64,000 bases of DNA from Streptomyces flavidovirens DSM 40150 (GTDB taxonomy: Bacteria; Actinomycetota; Actinomycetes; Streptomycetales; Streptomycetaceae), in assembly GCF_000429085.1 (NCBI RefSeq), contig NZ_AUBE01000002.1, positions 102,824-166,823 on the forward strand. Reading direction: 5' to 3'. The notes under the pieces were generated by a model. That model saw nothing but the letters and a program-made list of their open reading frames with translations. It ran no database searches and was not told the origin of the DNA. Within the stretch, counting starts at the first letter, position 1, and every line of letters starts with the position of its first letter. Shown in pieces: positions 1 through 8,130 of the stretch. The translations under genes were made by a program, and so were the position numbers.

Positions 1-1
1 G

Positions 2-526
2 ACCGCCGACCAGCTCGAGATGATGCGGCACCTCGCGCCCTCGGACTTCCAGATCATCCGCACCGTCCTCGGCCACGGCTCGGGCTTCGAGTCTCCGGGC
101 TGGAAGACGGCCCGGCTGGTCAGCCAGGACCTGGAGAAGTCCTTCCACCGGCTGATCGAGGCTCGCGGCACCGACCTCGTGGAGGTCTACACCAACGGCC
201 ACGACACCGCGGAGTACCGGCTGGCCGAGGCGATGATCGACTGGGACGAGCGGATCTCGCTGTGGCGCGCCCAGCACTACAAGATGGCCACGCGGGTCAT
301 CGGCCACTCCGTGGTCGGCACCAAGGGCGCGCCGGTCGACTTCCTGGCCAAGCTGATCAGCCACAAGTTCTTCCCGCGACTGTGGGAACTGCGGACCGAG
401 CTGACCCTGACCGGCCCCATGGGTGACGCCGAACCGGCTCCCGAATACGCCGAAGAGGTCGCGCCGCCGGTCTGTCCGGTGACCGGAGGCGGGGGCGTGC
501 CGCCCGCCGCAGCGAGTACGGCATGA
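2..526 (+). CDS. Tryptophan 2,3-dioxygenase family protein (5' end outside window)
   Basis: Family role: haem-dependent opening of the tryptophan indole ring to N-formylkynurenine in the cytoplasm. The frame is open from the window edge, so only the last 174 residues are seen and the haem-pocket N-terminus is missing. Visible family signatures are an SGFES segment followed by helical sequence, and LWRAQHYKMATRVIG followed by VGTKG, which matches the C-terminal region containing the proximal haem histidine. Where classical enzymes have the substrate-carboxylate arginine (SGFQSxQxR), I align lysine here (SGFESPGWK), which may mean altered substrate handling. The stop overlaps the next start (ATGA at 523-526), so it is translationally coupled to the kynureninase-like gene. 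The last ~30 residues are low-complexity Gly/Ala/Pro. Confidence 0.85.
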   Translation, partial: TADQLEMMRHLAPSDFQIIRTVLGHGSGFESPGWKTARLVSQDLEKSFHRLIEARGTDLVEVYTNGHDTAEYRLAEAMIDWDERISLWRAQHYKMATRVIGHSVVGTKGAPVDFLAKLISHKFFPRLWELRTELTLTGPMGDAEPAPEYAEEVAPPVCPVTGGGGVPPAAASTA

Positions 527-1773
527 GCCGCGCCGGCGCGGCCACCGCGCCCTCCCCGGCCCCCAAGGCCCCCATGGCCCCCGCCGTCGCACCCGTCACG
601 GCCGCCGCCTTCCGCCGCGGTTTCCCGATGCTGGAGCGCACGGTCCACCTGGCGAGCTGCAGTCTCGGTGCCCGGTCCGACGCCGTCGACGAGGCGCTGG
701 AGCGGATGCAGGAGGCGGTCGCGGCCCACGGCGCCCCCTGGGCCCGGTTCGAGGAGGAGATCGAGGAGGCCCGGCAGCGCTTCGCGGCCCTGATCGGCGC
801 GGGCCCGGACCAGATCGCGATCCTGCCCAACGCCTCCATCGGCGCCTACCAAGTGGTCTCCACGCTCTCCCTGGAGACCCGCGTCGACATCGTCACCACC
901 GTCGAGGAGTTCCCGTCCGTCGCGCACGTCTGGCTCGCCCAGCAGCCGCGCGGCGCCCGGGTGATCTTCACCGGCGACCAGGGAACCGGCCGCATCCGGC
1001 CCGCCGACTACCTGGCGGCCGTGGGCGACGGCACCGCGCTGGTGTCGGTCCCCATGTCCACCTACCAGTTCGCCGAGCGGCCGGCGGTCGCGGAGATCGT
1101 CGAAGCCGGCCGGGCCGCCGGGGCGCTGACCTTCGTCGACGCCTACCAGGCCGTCGGCGTGATGCCGGTGGACGTCGCCGACATCGGCTGCGACTACCTC
1201 GTCGCGGGGACGATGAAGTACCTCGCCGGACTCCCCGGCCTGGCCTTCCTCTACGCCCGCTCCGGCCTGACGGGAGATCAGGACCCGCAGCTCACCGGCT
1301 GGTTCGGGCGGGGGGAGCCGATGGCGTTCAACCCGCTGCGGCTCGACTTCCCGGCCATCGCCCGGCGCTTCGAGACCGGTACCCCCGCGGTGTCCGCCGT
1401 GTACGCCGCCAACGCCGCGCTGGAGCTGTTCCGGGGCGTCGACCTGGCCGACGTACGGCGCCACATCTCCGCGCTGACCGACCGCACCGCGCGCACCCTC
1501 GTCGCCCAGGGCGAACGGGTCCGCAAGGCCGAGACGCCGGAACTGCAGGGCGCCCACCTCGGCCTGTACGACGCCGACCCGCGCGCCCTCGCCGGCTGGC
1601 TGGCCGGCCAGGGCATCGCCGTAAGCCCGCGCGGGCCCGTCGTACGCCTGTCCTTCCACTACTACAACTCCACGGACGACGTGGAGGCCCTCTGCCAGGC
1701 CATGCGCGAGTTCCGCGCACTGACCGGCCCCGCCCTTTCCGTCCCACTCCCGAAGGTGAGACCCGCAGCGTGA
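523..1773 (+). CDS. Kynureninase-like class V PLP enzyme
   Basis: 416 residues, PLP fold type I, class V aminotransferase family. The likely PLP lysine is about residue 232 in GTMKYLAGLPG, preceded by a cofactor-binding Asp in FVDAYQAVG. The later pattern GWFG...RRFETGTP...ALELFRGVD resembles the kynureninase signature (GWxG, RFxxGTP), which favours kynureninase (kynurenine or 3-hydroxykynurenine to anthranilate or 3-hydroxyanthranilate plus alanine) over cysteine desulfurase. It is diverged from primary-metabolism kynureninases, so the exact substrate is inferred from context: dioxygenase genes sit on both sides, and a formamidase and hydroxylase follow. Start ATG at 523 overlaps the upstream stop; its own stop overlaps the next GTG start. 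Confidence 0.8.
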   Translation: MSRAGAATAPSPAPKAPMAPAVAPVTAAAFRRGFPMLERTVHLASCSLGARSDAVDEALERMQEAVAAHGAPWARFEEEIEEARQRFAALIGAGPDQIAILPNASIGAYQVVSTLSLETRVDIVTTVEEFPSVAHVWLAQQPRGARVIFTGDQGTGRIRPADYLAAVGDGTALVSVPMSTYQFAERPAVAEIVEAGRAAGALTFVDAYQAVGVMPVDVADIGCDYLVAGTMKYLAGLPGLAFLYARSGLTGDQDPQLTGWFGRGEPMAFNPLRLDFPAIARRFETGTPAVSAVYAANAALELFRGVDLADVRRHISALTDRTARTLVAQGERVRKAETPELQGAHLGLYDADPRALAGWLAGQGIAVSPRGPVVRLSFHYYNSTDDVEALCQAMREFRALTGPALSVPLPKVRPAA

Positions 1774-3068
1774 AAGAGCTGACCGACTGGCTGGCCGATC
1801 CCGTACCCAGCCGGTTTCCGTACCCCGCGGTGACCCACGAGTTCCACCGCGTCGGTAAGCACTTCGTCTGTGACGAGATCCTGAAGTCCCTCGCCCTGGC
1901 CAGGGAGCGGCTCCCCCCGCTGGCGCCCACACCCGCCGACGCGGCCCACCGGCTGCTGCTCGACCGGTTCCTGGACACCGCGCTCGACAAGTGGGACGGC
2001 CGGTACGACTACCCCACGTACACCTCACTCAGCGTGCTCGGCCTGCCGACCGCCGACGACGGGCCGGGCGCCGTCCCGGCCGCCCGTGTCACCCGTGACC
2101 GGCTGACCGTCCAGCTCCTCGCCGACCTGCTGCGGTTCGAGCTGGCCGCCGCCGAGGGGCGCACCGCGTGGCTCCCGGAGATGCGGCCCGACGCCCGGAT
2201 GGTGGAGAAGCGCTGCCGGCTCGCCGTCCGGGTGGCCAAGCCCGCACTGGCCAGGCTCGGGTACGGCGAGCGGCTCACCGCCGCCGACCCGGCCGGCCAG
2301 GCCGCCCAGTTGTGGGAGCTCGTCGACGGCGAACTGCTGGACCCGCACGAGCGCCAGGTGCTGAAGCTCAGCATGCTGCCGGTCTACATATCGCACGACG
2401 AGCACATGTTCATCCGGGTGCTCCAGACCTTCGAGACCACCTTCGCGCTGCTGGCCCTGAGCATCCGTACGGCCATCGGGGACCTGGACGGCGCCCGGAC
2501 CGGGGACGCGACCGGGCACCTCGCGGTCGCCGAGACCGTTCTCGCCGAGTCGGCCCCGCTGTTCTCGCTGCTGGCCACCATGCAGGTCGAATCCTTCCGC
2601 GTCTTCCGCGAGTTCACCGACGGCGCGAGCGCCATCCAGTCCCGCAACTACAAACTGGTCGAGTCCCTGTGCCGGGTCCCCGACCAGGACCGGCTGGACT
2701 CCCCCGCCTACCGCTCCACCCCCGAGGTACGCGGGCGGATCCTGGCGGGCCAGCCCACCCTCGACGAAGCCTGCGGCGCCGCCCTCACCGACATCCGCTT
2801 CAGCGCCGCCGACCGCGACCTGCTGACCGCCTCGATGCTCGGGTTCGCCGGCGCCCTGCGCCGCTGGCGCCAGACGCACTACCGGATCGCCGTCCGGATG
2901 CTCGGCACCCGCTCGGGCACCGGCGCGACCGAAGGCACCCCGTATCTCAGCTCGGTACGGAAGATCCCGGTCTTCCGCAGCGTCACCGAAACGCCCGACG
3001 CCGACGCCCCTGGCACCGACGCCCCCACCGCCGCCGCACCCCGTACAGAGAGCGAAGAGGCAGCATGA
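1770..3068 (+). CDS. Second, divergent tryptophan 2,3-dioxygenase superfamily protein
   Basis: 432 residues. Three family landmarks are recognisable: HDEHMFIRVLQTFETTFALL (about residues 208-227), FREFTDGASAIQSRNYK (near 285), and RRWRQTHYRIAVRMLG followed by SGTGATEGTPYL (about 365-392), with the expected proximal haem histidine at about residue 370. Two positions differ from canonical enzymes in my by-eye alignment: the distal-pocket histidine falls on leucine (RVLQT) and the substrate-carboxylate arginine on lysine (RNYK). That puts it with superfamily members that have taken on other chemistry; MarE and PrnB are known precedents for non-canonical indole oxidation. The Pro/Ala/Asp-rich tail is probably disordered. 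GTG start at 1770 overlaps the previous stop (GTGA). Confidence 0.78.
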   Translation: MKELTDWLADPVPSRFPYPAVTHEFHRVGKHFVCDEILKSLALARERLPPLAPTPADAAHRLLLDRFLDTALDKWDGRYDYPTYTSLSVLGLPTADDGPGAVPAARVTRDRLTVQLLADLLRFELAAAEGRTAWLPEMRPDARMVEKRCRLAVRVAKPALARLGYGERLTAADPAGQAAQLWELVDGELLDPHERQVLKLSMLPVYISHDEHMFIRVLQTFETTFALLALSIRTAIGDLDGARTGDATGHLAVAETVLAESAPLFSLLATMQVESFRVFREFTDGASAIQSRNYKLVESLCRVPDQDRLDSPAYRSTPEVRGRILAGQPTLDEACGAALTDIRFSAADRDLLTASMLGFAGALRRWRQTHYRIAVRMLGTRSGTGATEGTPYLSSVRKIPVFRSVTETPDADAPGTDAPTAAAPRTESEEAA

Positions 3069-4726
3069 ACAGCGACCTGATCCCCGTAGGCATCGTCGGT
3101 GCCGGGCCCGTCGGTATGGCCCTGGCCGCCCGCCTGGCCTCCTTCGGCATCCCGAGCGTCCTCTTCGAGCGCGACCCCGAGCTGCGCAAGCAGGGCTCCA
3201 AGGCGTGCCTCATCCAGGGCGACGTGCTGGAGGTACTCGACAAGTTCGGCTGCGCCGAGACCATCGGCGCCGAGGGCGTCACCTGGACCACGGCCCGTAC
3301 CTATGTGCGCGGCAAGGAGATCCGCGCCGCCGAGTACACCCGCCGGATCGGCTACGGCCCGTTCGTGAACATCTCCCAGTTCCGCATCGAGCAACTGCTG
3401 CTGGAGAAGGTCGAGGCCGACCCGCTCACCGAGGTCCGCTGGGCCCACGAGATCACCGGCGTCGAGCAGGACGGCGACACCGTCACCGTCGTCGCCGACA
3501 CTCCGGACGGCCCGCGCGACTACCGCTGCCAGTACGTCGTCGCCTGCGACGGCGTCCGCAGCCCGATGCGCAAGCTCACCGGCGTCGAGTGGACCGGCTA
3601 CAGCCACCAGGACCGCTTCCTGATCACCGACCTGAAGGTGAAACTGCCGCTCGCCAAGGAGCGCCACTTCCACTACGACCCGCCCTTCAATCCGGGCCGT
3701 CAGCTCGTCATGCACCCGCAGCCGAACGACATCTGGCGCATCGACTGGCAGCTCGCCCCCGAGACCGACATCGAGGCCGAGCGCGCGGACGGCCGCTTCG
3801 ACCGGCGGGTGCGCGCCGTCATCGGAGACGTCGACTACGAGATCGACTGGCTGTCCACCTACCGCTTCCACCAGCGCGTGGTCGAGAAGTTCCGCATCGG
3901 CCGGATCTTCTTCGCCGGCGACTCCGCCCACTCCCTGCCGCCGTACGGCTCACGGGGCATGAACAGCGGTATTCAGGACGCCGACAACCTGGCCTGGAAG
4001 CTGGCCCTGGTCATGCAGGACAAAGCCGGGGACGCGCTCCTCGACACCTACCACGACGAGCGCTACGCGGCCGCCAGGGAGAACCTCGCCGTCACCGAGG
4101 CCACCATCAAGTTCATGGTGCCGCCGAATCTGGCGCGCCGGCTCGCGCGCAAGGCGCTGCTGTTCCTCTCCCAGCCCTTCCAGGGCGCCCGCGACAAGGT
4201 CAACAGCGGCAGGATGGCCGAGCCCCACACCTACGTCGACTCCCCCGTCGTGGAGTCCGCCGGCCGCCACCCGCTGATGGGAGCCTTCGCCCCCGACGCG
4301 CGGATCGACGCCCCCGGCGCCGGCCGCGTCCGCGAGCTGTACGGCGCCGGCTTCACCGGCCTGTACTTCGCCCCGGACCGGGACGCCGCGCGCGCCTTCG
4401 CCGAGCGGGCGCTCGCCGACACCCGCGGCCTGACCGCGAACCTGATCGTGGTCCTGCGCGAGGGCGAACTCGCCGTACCGGCCGCCGGCTCCGCGGCGGA
4501 CATGCCCGAGGGCGTCACCGTGCTGCGCGACCGCGACAGCGTGCTGCGCGGGGCGTACCGGGCCGACGAGGGCACCTGCCTGATCGTCCGCCCCGACGGC
4601 CACCTCGGCGCACTGGCCGACGCCGGCCGGCCCGAGACCTTCGGCGCCGCCCTCGCCCGCTGCGCCGTGGCCGCCGCTCCCGCTGCCGCCCCGGCCGCCG
4701 CGCCGCGCGTCCCCGCCACCGTCTGA
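3065..4726 (+). CDS. FAD-dependent aromatic-ring monooxygenase
   Basis: 553 residues, PHBH-type flavoprotein hydroxylase. The Rossmann GAGPVGMALAARL motif is at residues 10-22, the DG motif (ACDGVRSPMRK) near 160, and the second FAD motif GRIFFAGDSAHSLPPYGSRG near 280. A C-terminal thioredoxin-like region follows (about 400-553), as in MhpA-like phenol hydroxylases. In this operon the natural inference is hydroxylation of kynurenine, anthranilate or a related aminoaryl ring. It has no membrane anchor of the eukaryotic kynurenine monooxygenase kind and the substrate is not proven. Start ATG at 3065 overlaps the upstream stop (ATGA); the frame stays open far upstream, so the overlap decides the start. 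The extreme C-terminus is an Ala/Pro repeat. Confidence 0.85.
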   Translation: MNSDLIPVGIVGAGPVGMALAARLASFGIPSVLFERDPELRKQGSKACLIQGDVLEVLDKFGCAETIGAEGVTWTTARTYVRGKEIRAAEYTRRIGYGPFVNISQFRIEQLLLEKVEADPLTEVRWAHEITGVEQDGDTVTVVADTPDGPRDYRCQYVVACDGVRSPMRKLTGVEWTGYSHQDRFLITDLKVKLPLAKERHFHYDPPFNPGRQLVMHPQPNDIWRIDWQLAPETDIEAERADGRFDRRVRAVIGDVDYEIDWLSTYRFHQRVVEKFRIGRIFFAGDSAHSLPPYGSRGMNSGIQDADNLAWKLALVMQDKAGDALLDTYHDERYAAARENLAVTEATIKFMVPPNLARRLARKALLFLSQPFQGARDKVNSGRMAEPHTYVDSPVVESAGRHPLMGAFAPDARIDAPGAGRVRELYGAGFTGLYFAPDRDAARAFAERALADTRGLTANLIVVLREGELAVPAAGSAADMPEGVTVLRDRDSVLRGAYRADEGTCLIVRPDGHLGALADAGRPETFGAALARCAVAAAPAAAPAAAPRVPATV

Positions 4727-4756
4727 CCGCCCCTCACCCTCGCGCAGGAGCATGAA

Positions 4757-5704
4757 GTGACCACACCCGAACTGCCCACCCACGCCTGGCTCAACGGCAC
4801 CGTCGTCGACTGGGACCAGTGCACCGTCCACGCCCGCTCCCAGGGAGCCTTCTGGGGCGCCAACGTCTTCGAGGGGCTGCGCGCCTACCGCCGCCCCGAC
4901 GGCGAGGGCCTCGCGGTCTTCCGGATCGACGAGCACCTGGCCCGGCTGCGCCGCTCGATGAAGAGCCTGCGCATGGAGATCGCCTTCTCCGACGAGGAGC
5001 TGAAGCAGGGCGTGCTCGACGTCCTGGAGGCCAACCGCTTCGAGGAGGACGCACACATCTGCGTCGTCTCGTACTTCAACATGGGCCCGAACGCGGACCC
5101 GCTCAGCCACACCGACGACGCCGGCGTCCACATCACCACCACCCGCGCCCCGCGCGGCCGTGGCTTCGAGAGCGGCCTGTCCGCCACCGTCTCCTCCTGG
5201 CGCCGCATCAGCGACGACTCCATGCCGCCGCGCATCAAGGCGGGCGCCAACTACCACAACAGCCGCCTCGCCCACCACGAGGCGATCCGCAACGGCTACG
5301 ACACCACCCTCCTGCTCAACCAGCGCGGCAGCGTCTCGGAGGCCCCAGGTTCCTGCGTGGCGATGCTGCACGACGGCAAGCTCATCACCCCGCCCGGCAC
5401 CAGCGGCGTACTGGAAGGCATCACCGTCGCCACCATCGGCGAGCTCGCCCGGCGGGAACTCGGCATCCCCATGGAGCGCCGTGAGATCGACCGCACCGAG
5501 CTCTACACCGCCGACGAGATCTTCGTCGCCGGCACCCTCGCCGAGATCGCCCCCGTCACCAGCCTCGACCGCATACCGGTCGGCGACGGGAGCCCGGGCG
5601 TGACGGTCCGCAAGCTCCAGGAGCTGTACGACTCGGTCGTCCGGGGACAGCACCCCGACTACCGGCACTGGTCCACCATCGCCCGCACGACCGGGGAGAA
5701 GTGA
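4757..5704 (+). CDS. Class IV aminotransferase (IlvE/PabC fold)
   Basis: 315 residues, fold type IV PLP enzyme. It has an N-terminal GANVFEGLRAYRR substrate-loop motif, the catalytic lysine at about residue 161 in RIKAGANYHNSRL, and the SEAPGSCVAM and GTLAEIAPV phosphate-binding and C-terminal motifs typical of branched-chain aminotransferases. In this cluster it could transaminate the side chain of kynurenine or 3-hydroxykynurenine, which cyclises to kynurenic or xanthurenic-type quinolines, or make an aryl-pyruvate building block with the chorismate-mutase-like protein. The GTG start at 4757 is chosen because GGAG lies at 4747-4750; the nearby ATG at 4752 stops after two codons. Confidence 0.85.
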   Translation: MTTPELPTHAWLNGTVVDWDQCTVHARSQGAFWGANVFEGLRAYRRPDGEGLAVFRIDEHLARLRRSMKSLRMEIAFSDEELKQGVLDVLEANRFEEDAHICVVSYFNMGPNADPLSHTDDAGVHITTTRAPRGRGFESGLSATVSSWRRISDDSMPPRIKAGANYHNSRLAHHEAIRNGYDTTLLLNQRGSVSEAPGSCVAMLHDGKLITPPGTSGVLEGITVATIGELARRELGIPMERREIDRTELYTADEIFVAGTLAEIAPVTSLDRIPVGDGSPGVTVRKLQELYDSVVRGQHPDYRHWSTIARTTGEK

Positions 5705-5705
5705 C

Positions 5706-6488
5706 ATGCCCGCCTCCGTGGACACCCAGACCCTCGCCCCCCTGCTGACCGGCCTGCTCGACGGCTCGGTGGAAGTGGTCGACCTCACCTCGCCGCTCTC
5801 CGAGGAGACCCCGCTCATCCAGCTCCCGCCGGAGCGCGGCCAGCCCTGGGCCTTCGAGCGCGAGGTCATCTCCCACTACGACGAGGCCGGCCCCACCGTC
5901 TACTGGAACAACATCCGCCTCTCCGAGCACACCGGCACCCATTTCGACGCCCCCATCCACTGGCTCACCGGCAAGGACCTCGACGACGTCTCCCAGGTCC
6001 CCCCGCAGCGCCTGGTCGGCCCGGCCTCCGTACTGGACTTTTCCGCCGAGGCCGCCGCCGACCCCGACTTCCTCCTGGAGCGCCACCACGTCGAGGCATG
6101 GCAGGAGCGGTACGGCCCGCTCGCCCCCGGCGGCTGGCTGCTCTACCGCACCGGCTGGGAGTCCCGGCAGGGCTCCCAGGAGGCCTTCCTCAACGACCGG
6201 CACACGCCCGGCATCTCGCCCTCCTGCGCCCAGTGGCTGGCCGAGGAGACCGGGATCATCGGCATCGGCGTGGAGACCGTCGGTACGGACGCGGGCCAGG
6301 CGGGCGAGTTCGGGGACCAGCCGTACCCCTGCCACTGGTACTTCCACGGCGCCGGCAAGTACGGGGTCACCCAGCTCCGCAACCTGCACCGGCTCCCCCC
6401 GCAGGGCGCCGTGCTGATCGCCGCGCCGCTGCCCATCGTCGGCGGTTCCGGCAGCCCGGCCCGGGTGCTCGCGCTCGTATCCCGCTGA
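5706..6488 (+). CDS. Cyclase-family hydrolase, probable kynurenine formamidase
   Basis: 260 residues, PF04199-type metal-dependent hydrolase. The diagnostic HxGTHxDxPxH motif is HTGTHFDAPIHW at about residues 75-86, and EVVDLTSPLSEETP near the N-terminus is also typical. Family members of the KynB type hydrolyse N-formyl-L-kynurenine to kynurenine plus formate, the step directly after tryptophan dioxygenase, which the neighbourhood supports. The ATG at 5706 follows the aminotransferase stop by one base, so it is in the same operon. A carbamate or isatin hydrolase activity is possible within the family but has less support from context. Confidence 0.85.
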   Translation: MPASVDTQTLAPLLTGLLDGSVEVVDLTSPLSEETPLIQLPPERGQPWAFEREVISHYDEAGPTVYWNNIRLSEHTGTHFDAPIHWLTGKDLDDVSQVPPQRLVGPASVLDFSAEAAADPDFLLERHHVEAWQERYGPLAPGGWLLYRTGWESRQGSQEAFLNDRHTPGISPSCAQWLAEETGIIGIGVETVGTDAGQAGEFGDQPYPCHWYFHGAGKYGVTQLRNLHRLPPQGAVLIAAPLPIVGGSGSPARVLALVSR

Positions 6489-6521
6489 TCCCGCTGATCT
6501 CACCGGAAGGTACGTACCCGC

Positions 6522-7853
6522 ATGCCCCAGACGTCCGGCGACCTGCCCGCTCTGCGCCGCAGGTCGGTCAACCGCATCCTGGTCCTGCACGGCCTGTCGT
6601 CGTTCTGCTACGGCATGGTCTTCCCGTTCATCGGCATCCACCTGGCCGCCCAGCCCGGCATCGGCACCACCGGCGTCGCCGTCTACTACGGCGTCTCCGG
6701 CATCGCCAACCTCGCCGTCTCGCTGCTGCTCGCCTCGGCCGCCGTACGGATTCCGCGACACGCCCTCGGCATCACCGGCCTGCTCCTGTGGCTCGGCTGC
6801 TTCCTCCTGCTGACCCGCGGCGACACGCTCGTCGCCGCGGGCGCCGCGGCCGTCCTCGGCGGTGCCGGGCAGGGCTGCTTCATGGCCGCCATCATCCCGA
6901 TCGTCAACTCCCTGGTGCCGCCCGGGGAACGGCGCCAGGTCTTCGCCCGCCGCTACCAGATCCTCAACGCCACGCTGGCCGCCGGGTCCCTGGTGGCCGG
7001 GCTCTTCCTCACCGTCTTCTCCCGCGAGGCCATCACCTGGCTGCTGATCGCCAACGCGGTCGGCTACCTCCCGGTGGCCTTCGCCCTGGGACTGGCCCGC
7101 CGGGTCCCGGAGGTGACCGAGGCCCCCGAAAACGCCGAGAGCGCAGAGAGCGCCGAAAGCGTACAGAGCGCCGAGGACGGCAAGGCCGGCGACACCGAGG
7201 TCCCGGCGGCCCCCGCCGCCCCCGCGCTCGGCACCGCCCTGCTCGTCCGGGCCGCCCTCGGCGCCGCGCTCTTCCAGTTCGGCGCCTACCTCATCGGCTA
7301 CAGCCAGTTCGAGGCCACCGCGCCGCTGGTCGCCGACCAGCTCATGGACACCGGCATCGGCTGGATCTCCGTGATGCTCACCCTCAACGTCGTGGTCATC
7401 GTGGGCTGCCAGCGCCCGATCACCAAGCTGCTGGAGAAGCGCCCCGAGGAGCACGGACTGCGCATCGCCGTCGCCCTGTGGGCCACCGGCCTCGTCCTGG
7501 CCGGTGTCACCGCCTTCGGCGCCGGCCCGCTCCAGCTCGCCGGACTGCTGCTGTACGCCGTCTTCTTCGCCCTGGGCGAGTGCGCGTACTCCTGTTCCTT
7601 CCACCCCTGGCTGATCTCCAAGGTGCCCGACGGCGAGCTCACTCGCGCCAGCGCCCTGTGCAACTCGATGATGGGTGTCGGCATGCTCTTCGGCCCCTCG
7701 ATCGGCATCGCCCTGATCACCACGGACCACGCGGCCTGGGTCTGGCTGCCCCTCGCCGCGCTCTGCGGCCTCGTCGCCCTCACCACCCTGCGCCGCGGGA
7801 CCCGCGGCACCACCTCCGCCCCCACCGACCCGGATCTCGTACCCGCCGGCTGA
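6522..7853 (+). CDS. MFS transporter, probable exporter of the cluster product
   Basis: 443 residues with about 12 hydrophobic membrane segments arranged as two six-helix halves. The halves are separated by a charged cytoplasmic loop (about residues 190-230) containing a short repeat (ENAESAESAESVQSAE). The first segment begins at LVLHGLSSFCYGMVFPFIG. Domain and length fit the major facilitator superfamily, and its position as the only transporter in the operon suggests efflux of the product or an intermediate. Start ATG 6522 follows a GGAAGG Shine-Dalgarno by ten bases. Substrate cannot be read from sequence. Confidence 0.85.
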   Translation: MPQTSGDLPALRRRSVNRILVLHGLSSFCYGMVFPFIGIHLAAQPGIGTTGVAVYYGVSGIANLAVSLLLASAAVRIPRHALGITGLLLWLGCFLLLTRGDTLVAAGAAAVLGGAGQGCFMAAIIPIVNSLVPPGERRQVFARRYQILNATLAAGSLVAGLFLTVFSREAITWLLIANAVGYLPVAFALGLARRVPEVTEAPENAESAESAESVQSAEDGKAGDTEVPAAPAAPALGTALLVRAALGAALFQFGAYLIGYSQFEATAPLVADQLMDTGIGWISVMLTLNVVVIVGCQRPITKLLEKRPEEHGLRIAVALWATGLVLAGVTAFGAGPLQLAGLLLYAVFFALGECAYSCSFHPWLISKVPDGELTRASALCNSMMGVGMLFGPSIGIALITTDHAAWVWLPLAALCGLVALTTLRRGTRGTTSAPTDPDLVPAG

Positions 7854-7902
7854 CCCCCACCGACCTCACCGCCAAGACCAGGAACCGGAACTGGAGCGCA
7901 CC

Positions 7903-8130
7903 ATGTCCGAAGACATCGCCACCCTCGACGAGCAGATCATCCGCCTCGTCGGCCGCCGCGCGGCAGCCGCCCGGCAGCAGACCCGCGCCCGCGTGAGCTC
8001 CGGCAGCTCCCGGACCTCGCTGGCCGAGGAGAACGTGGTCATCGACCGTTACAGCGAGGAACTCGGCAGGCCCGGGGTCAACCTGGCCCTTCTGGTGCTC
8101 GGCCTCTCCGACCGGCTGCCCGCCCGGTGA
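7903..8130 (+). CDS. Minimal chorismate mutase-like (AroQ fold) protein
   Basis: Only 75 residues. The pattern LDEQIIRLVGRRAAAARQQ, then a short loop, then ENVVIDRYSEELG and a third helix, fits the three-helix AroQ fold of type II chorismate mutases (normally about 90 residues). However, the N-terminal Arg and the mid-helix catalytic Lys expected in active enzymes are not obvious: RQQTRAR occupies the region. It may therefore be a degraded enzyme, an allosteric or scaffold subunit, or a mutase with an unusual active site. Its ATG sits 49 bases behind the MFS gene and its stop overlaps the next GTG start, so it is expressed as part of the operon. Confidence 0.6.
   Translation: MSEDIATLDEQIIRLVGRRAAAARQQTRARVSSGSSRTSLAEENVVIDRYSEELGRPGVNLALLVLGLSDRLPAR

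Noticed and set aside
277..2028. 583-codon open frame on the minus strand opposite the kynurenine operon, and many similar long antisense frames
   Set aside because: Shadow frames caused by high GC at third codon positions; compositionally odd (Gly/Arg/Val-rich), no recognisable domain, and opposite clearly functional genes.
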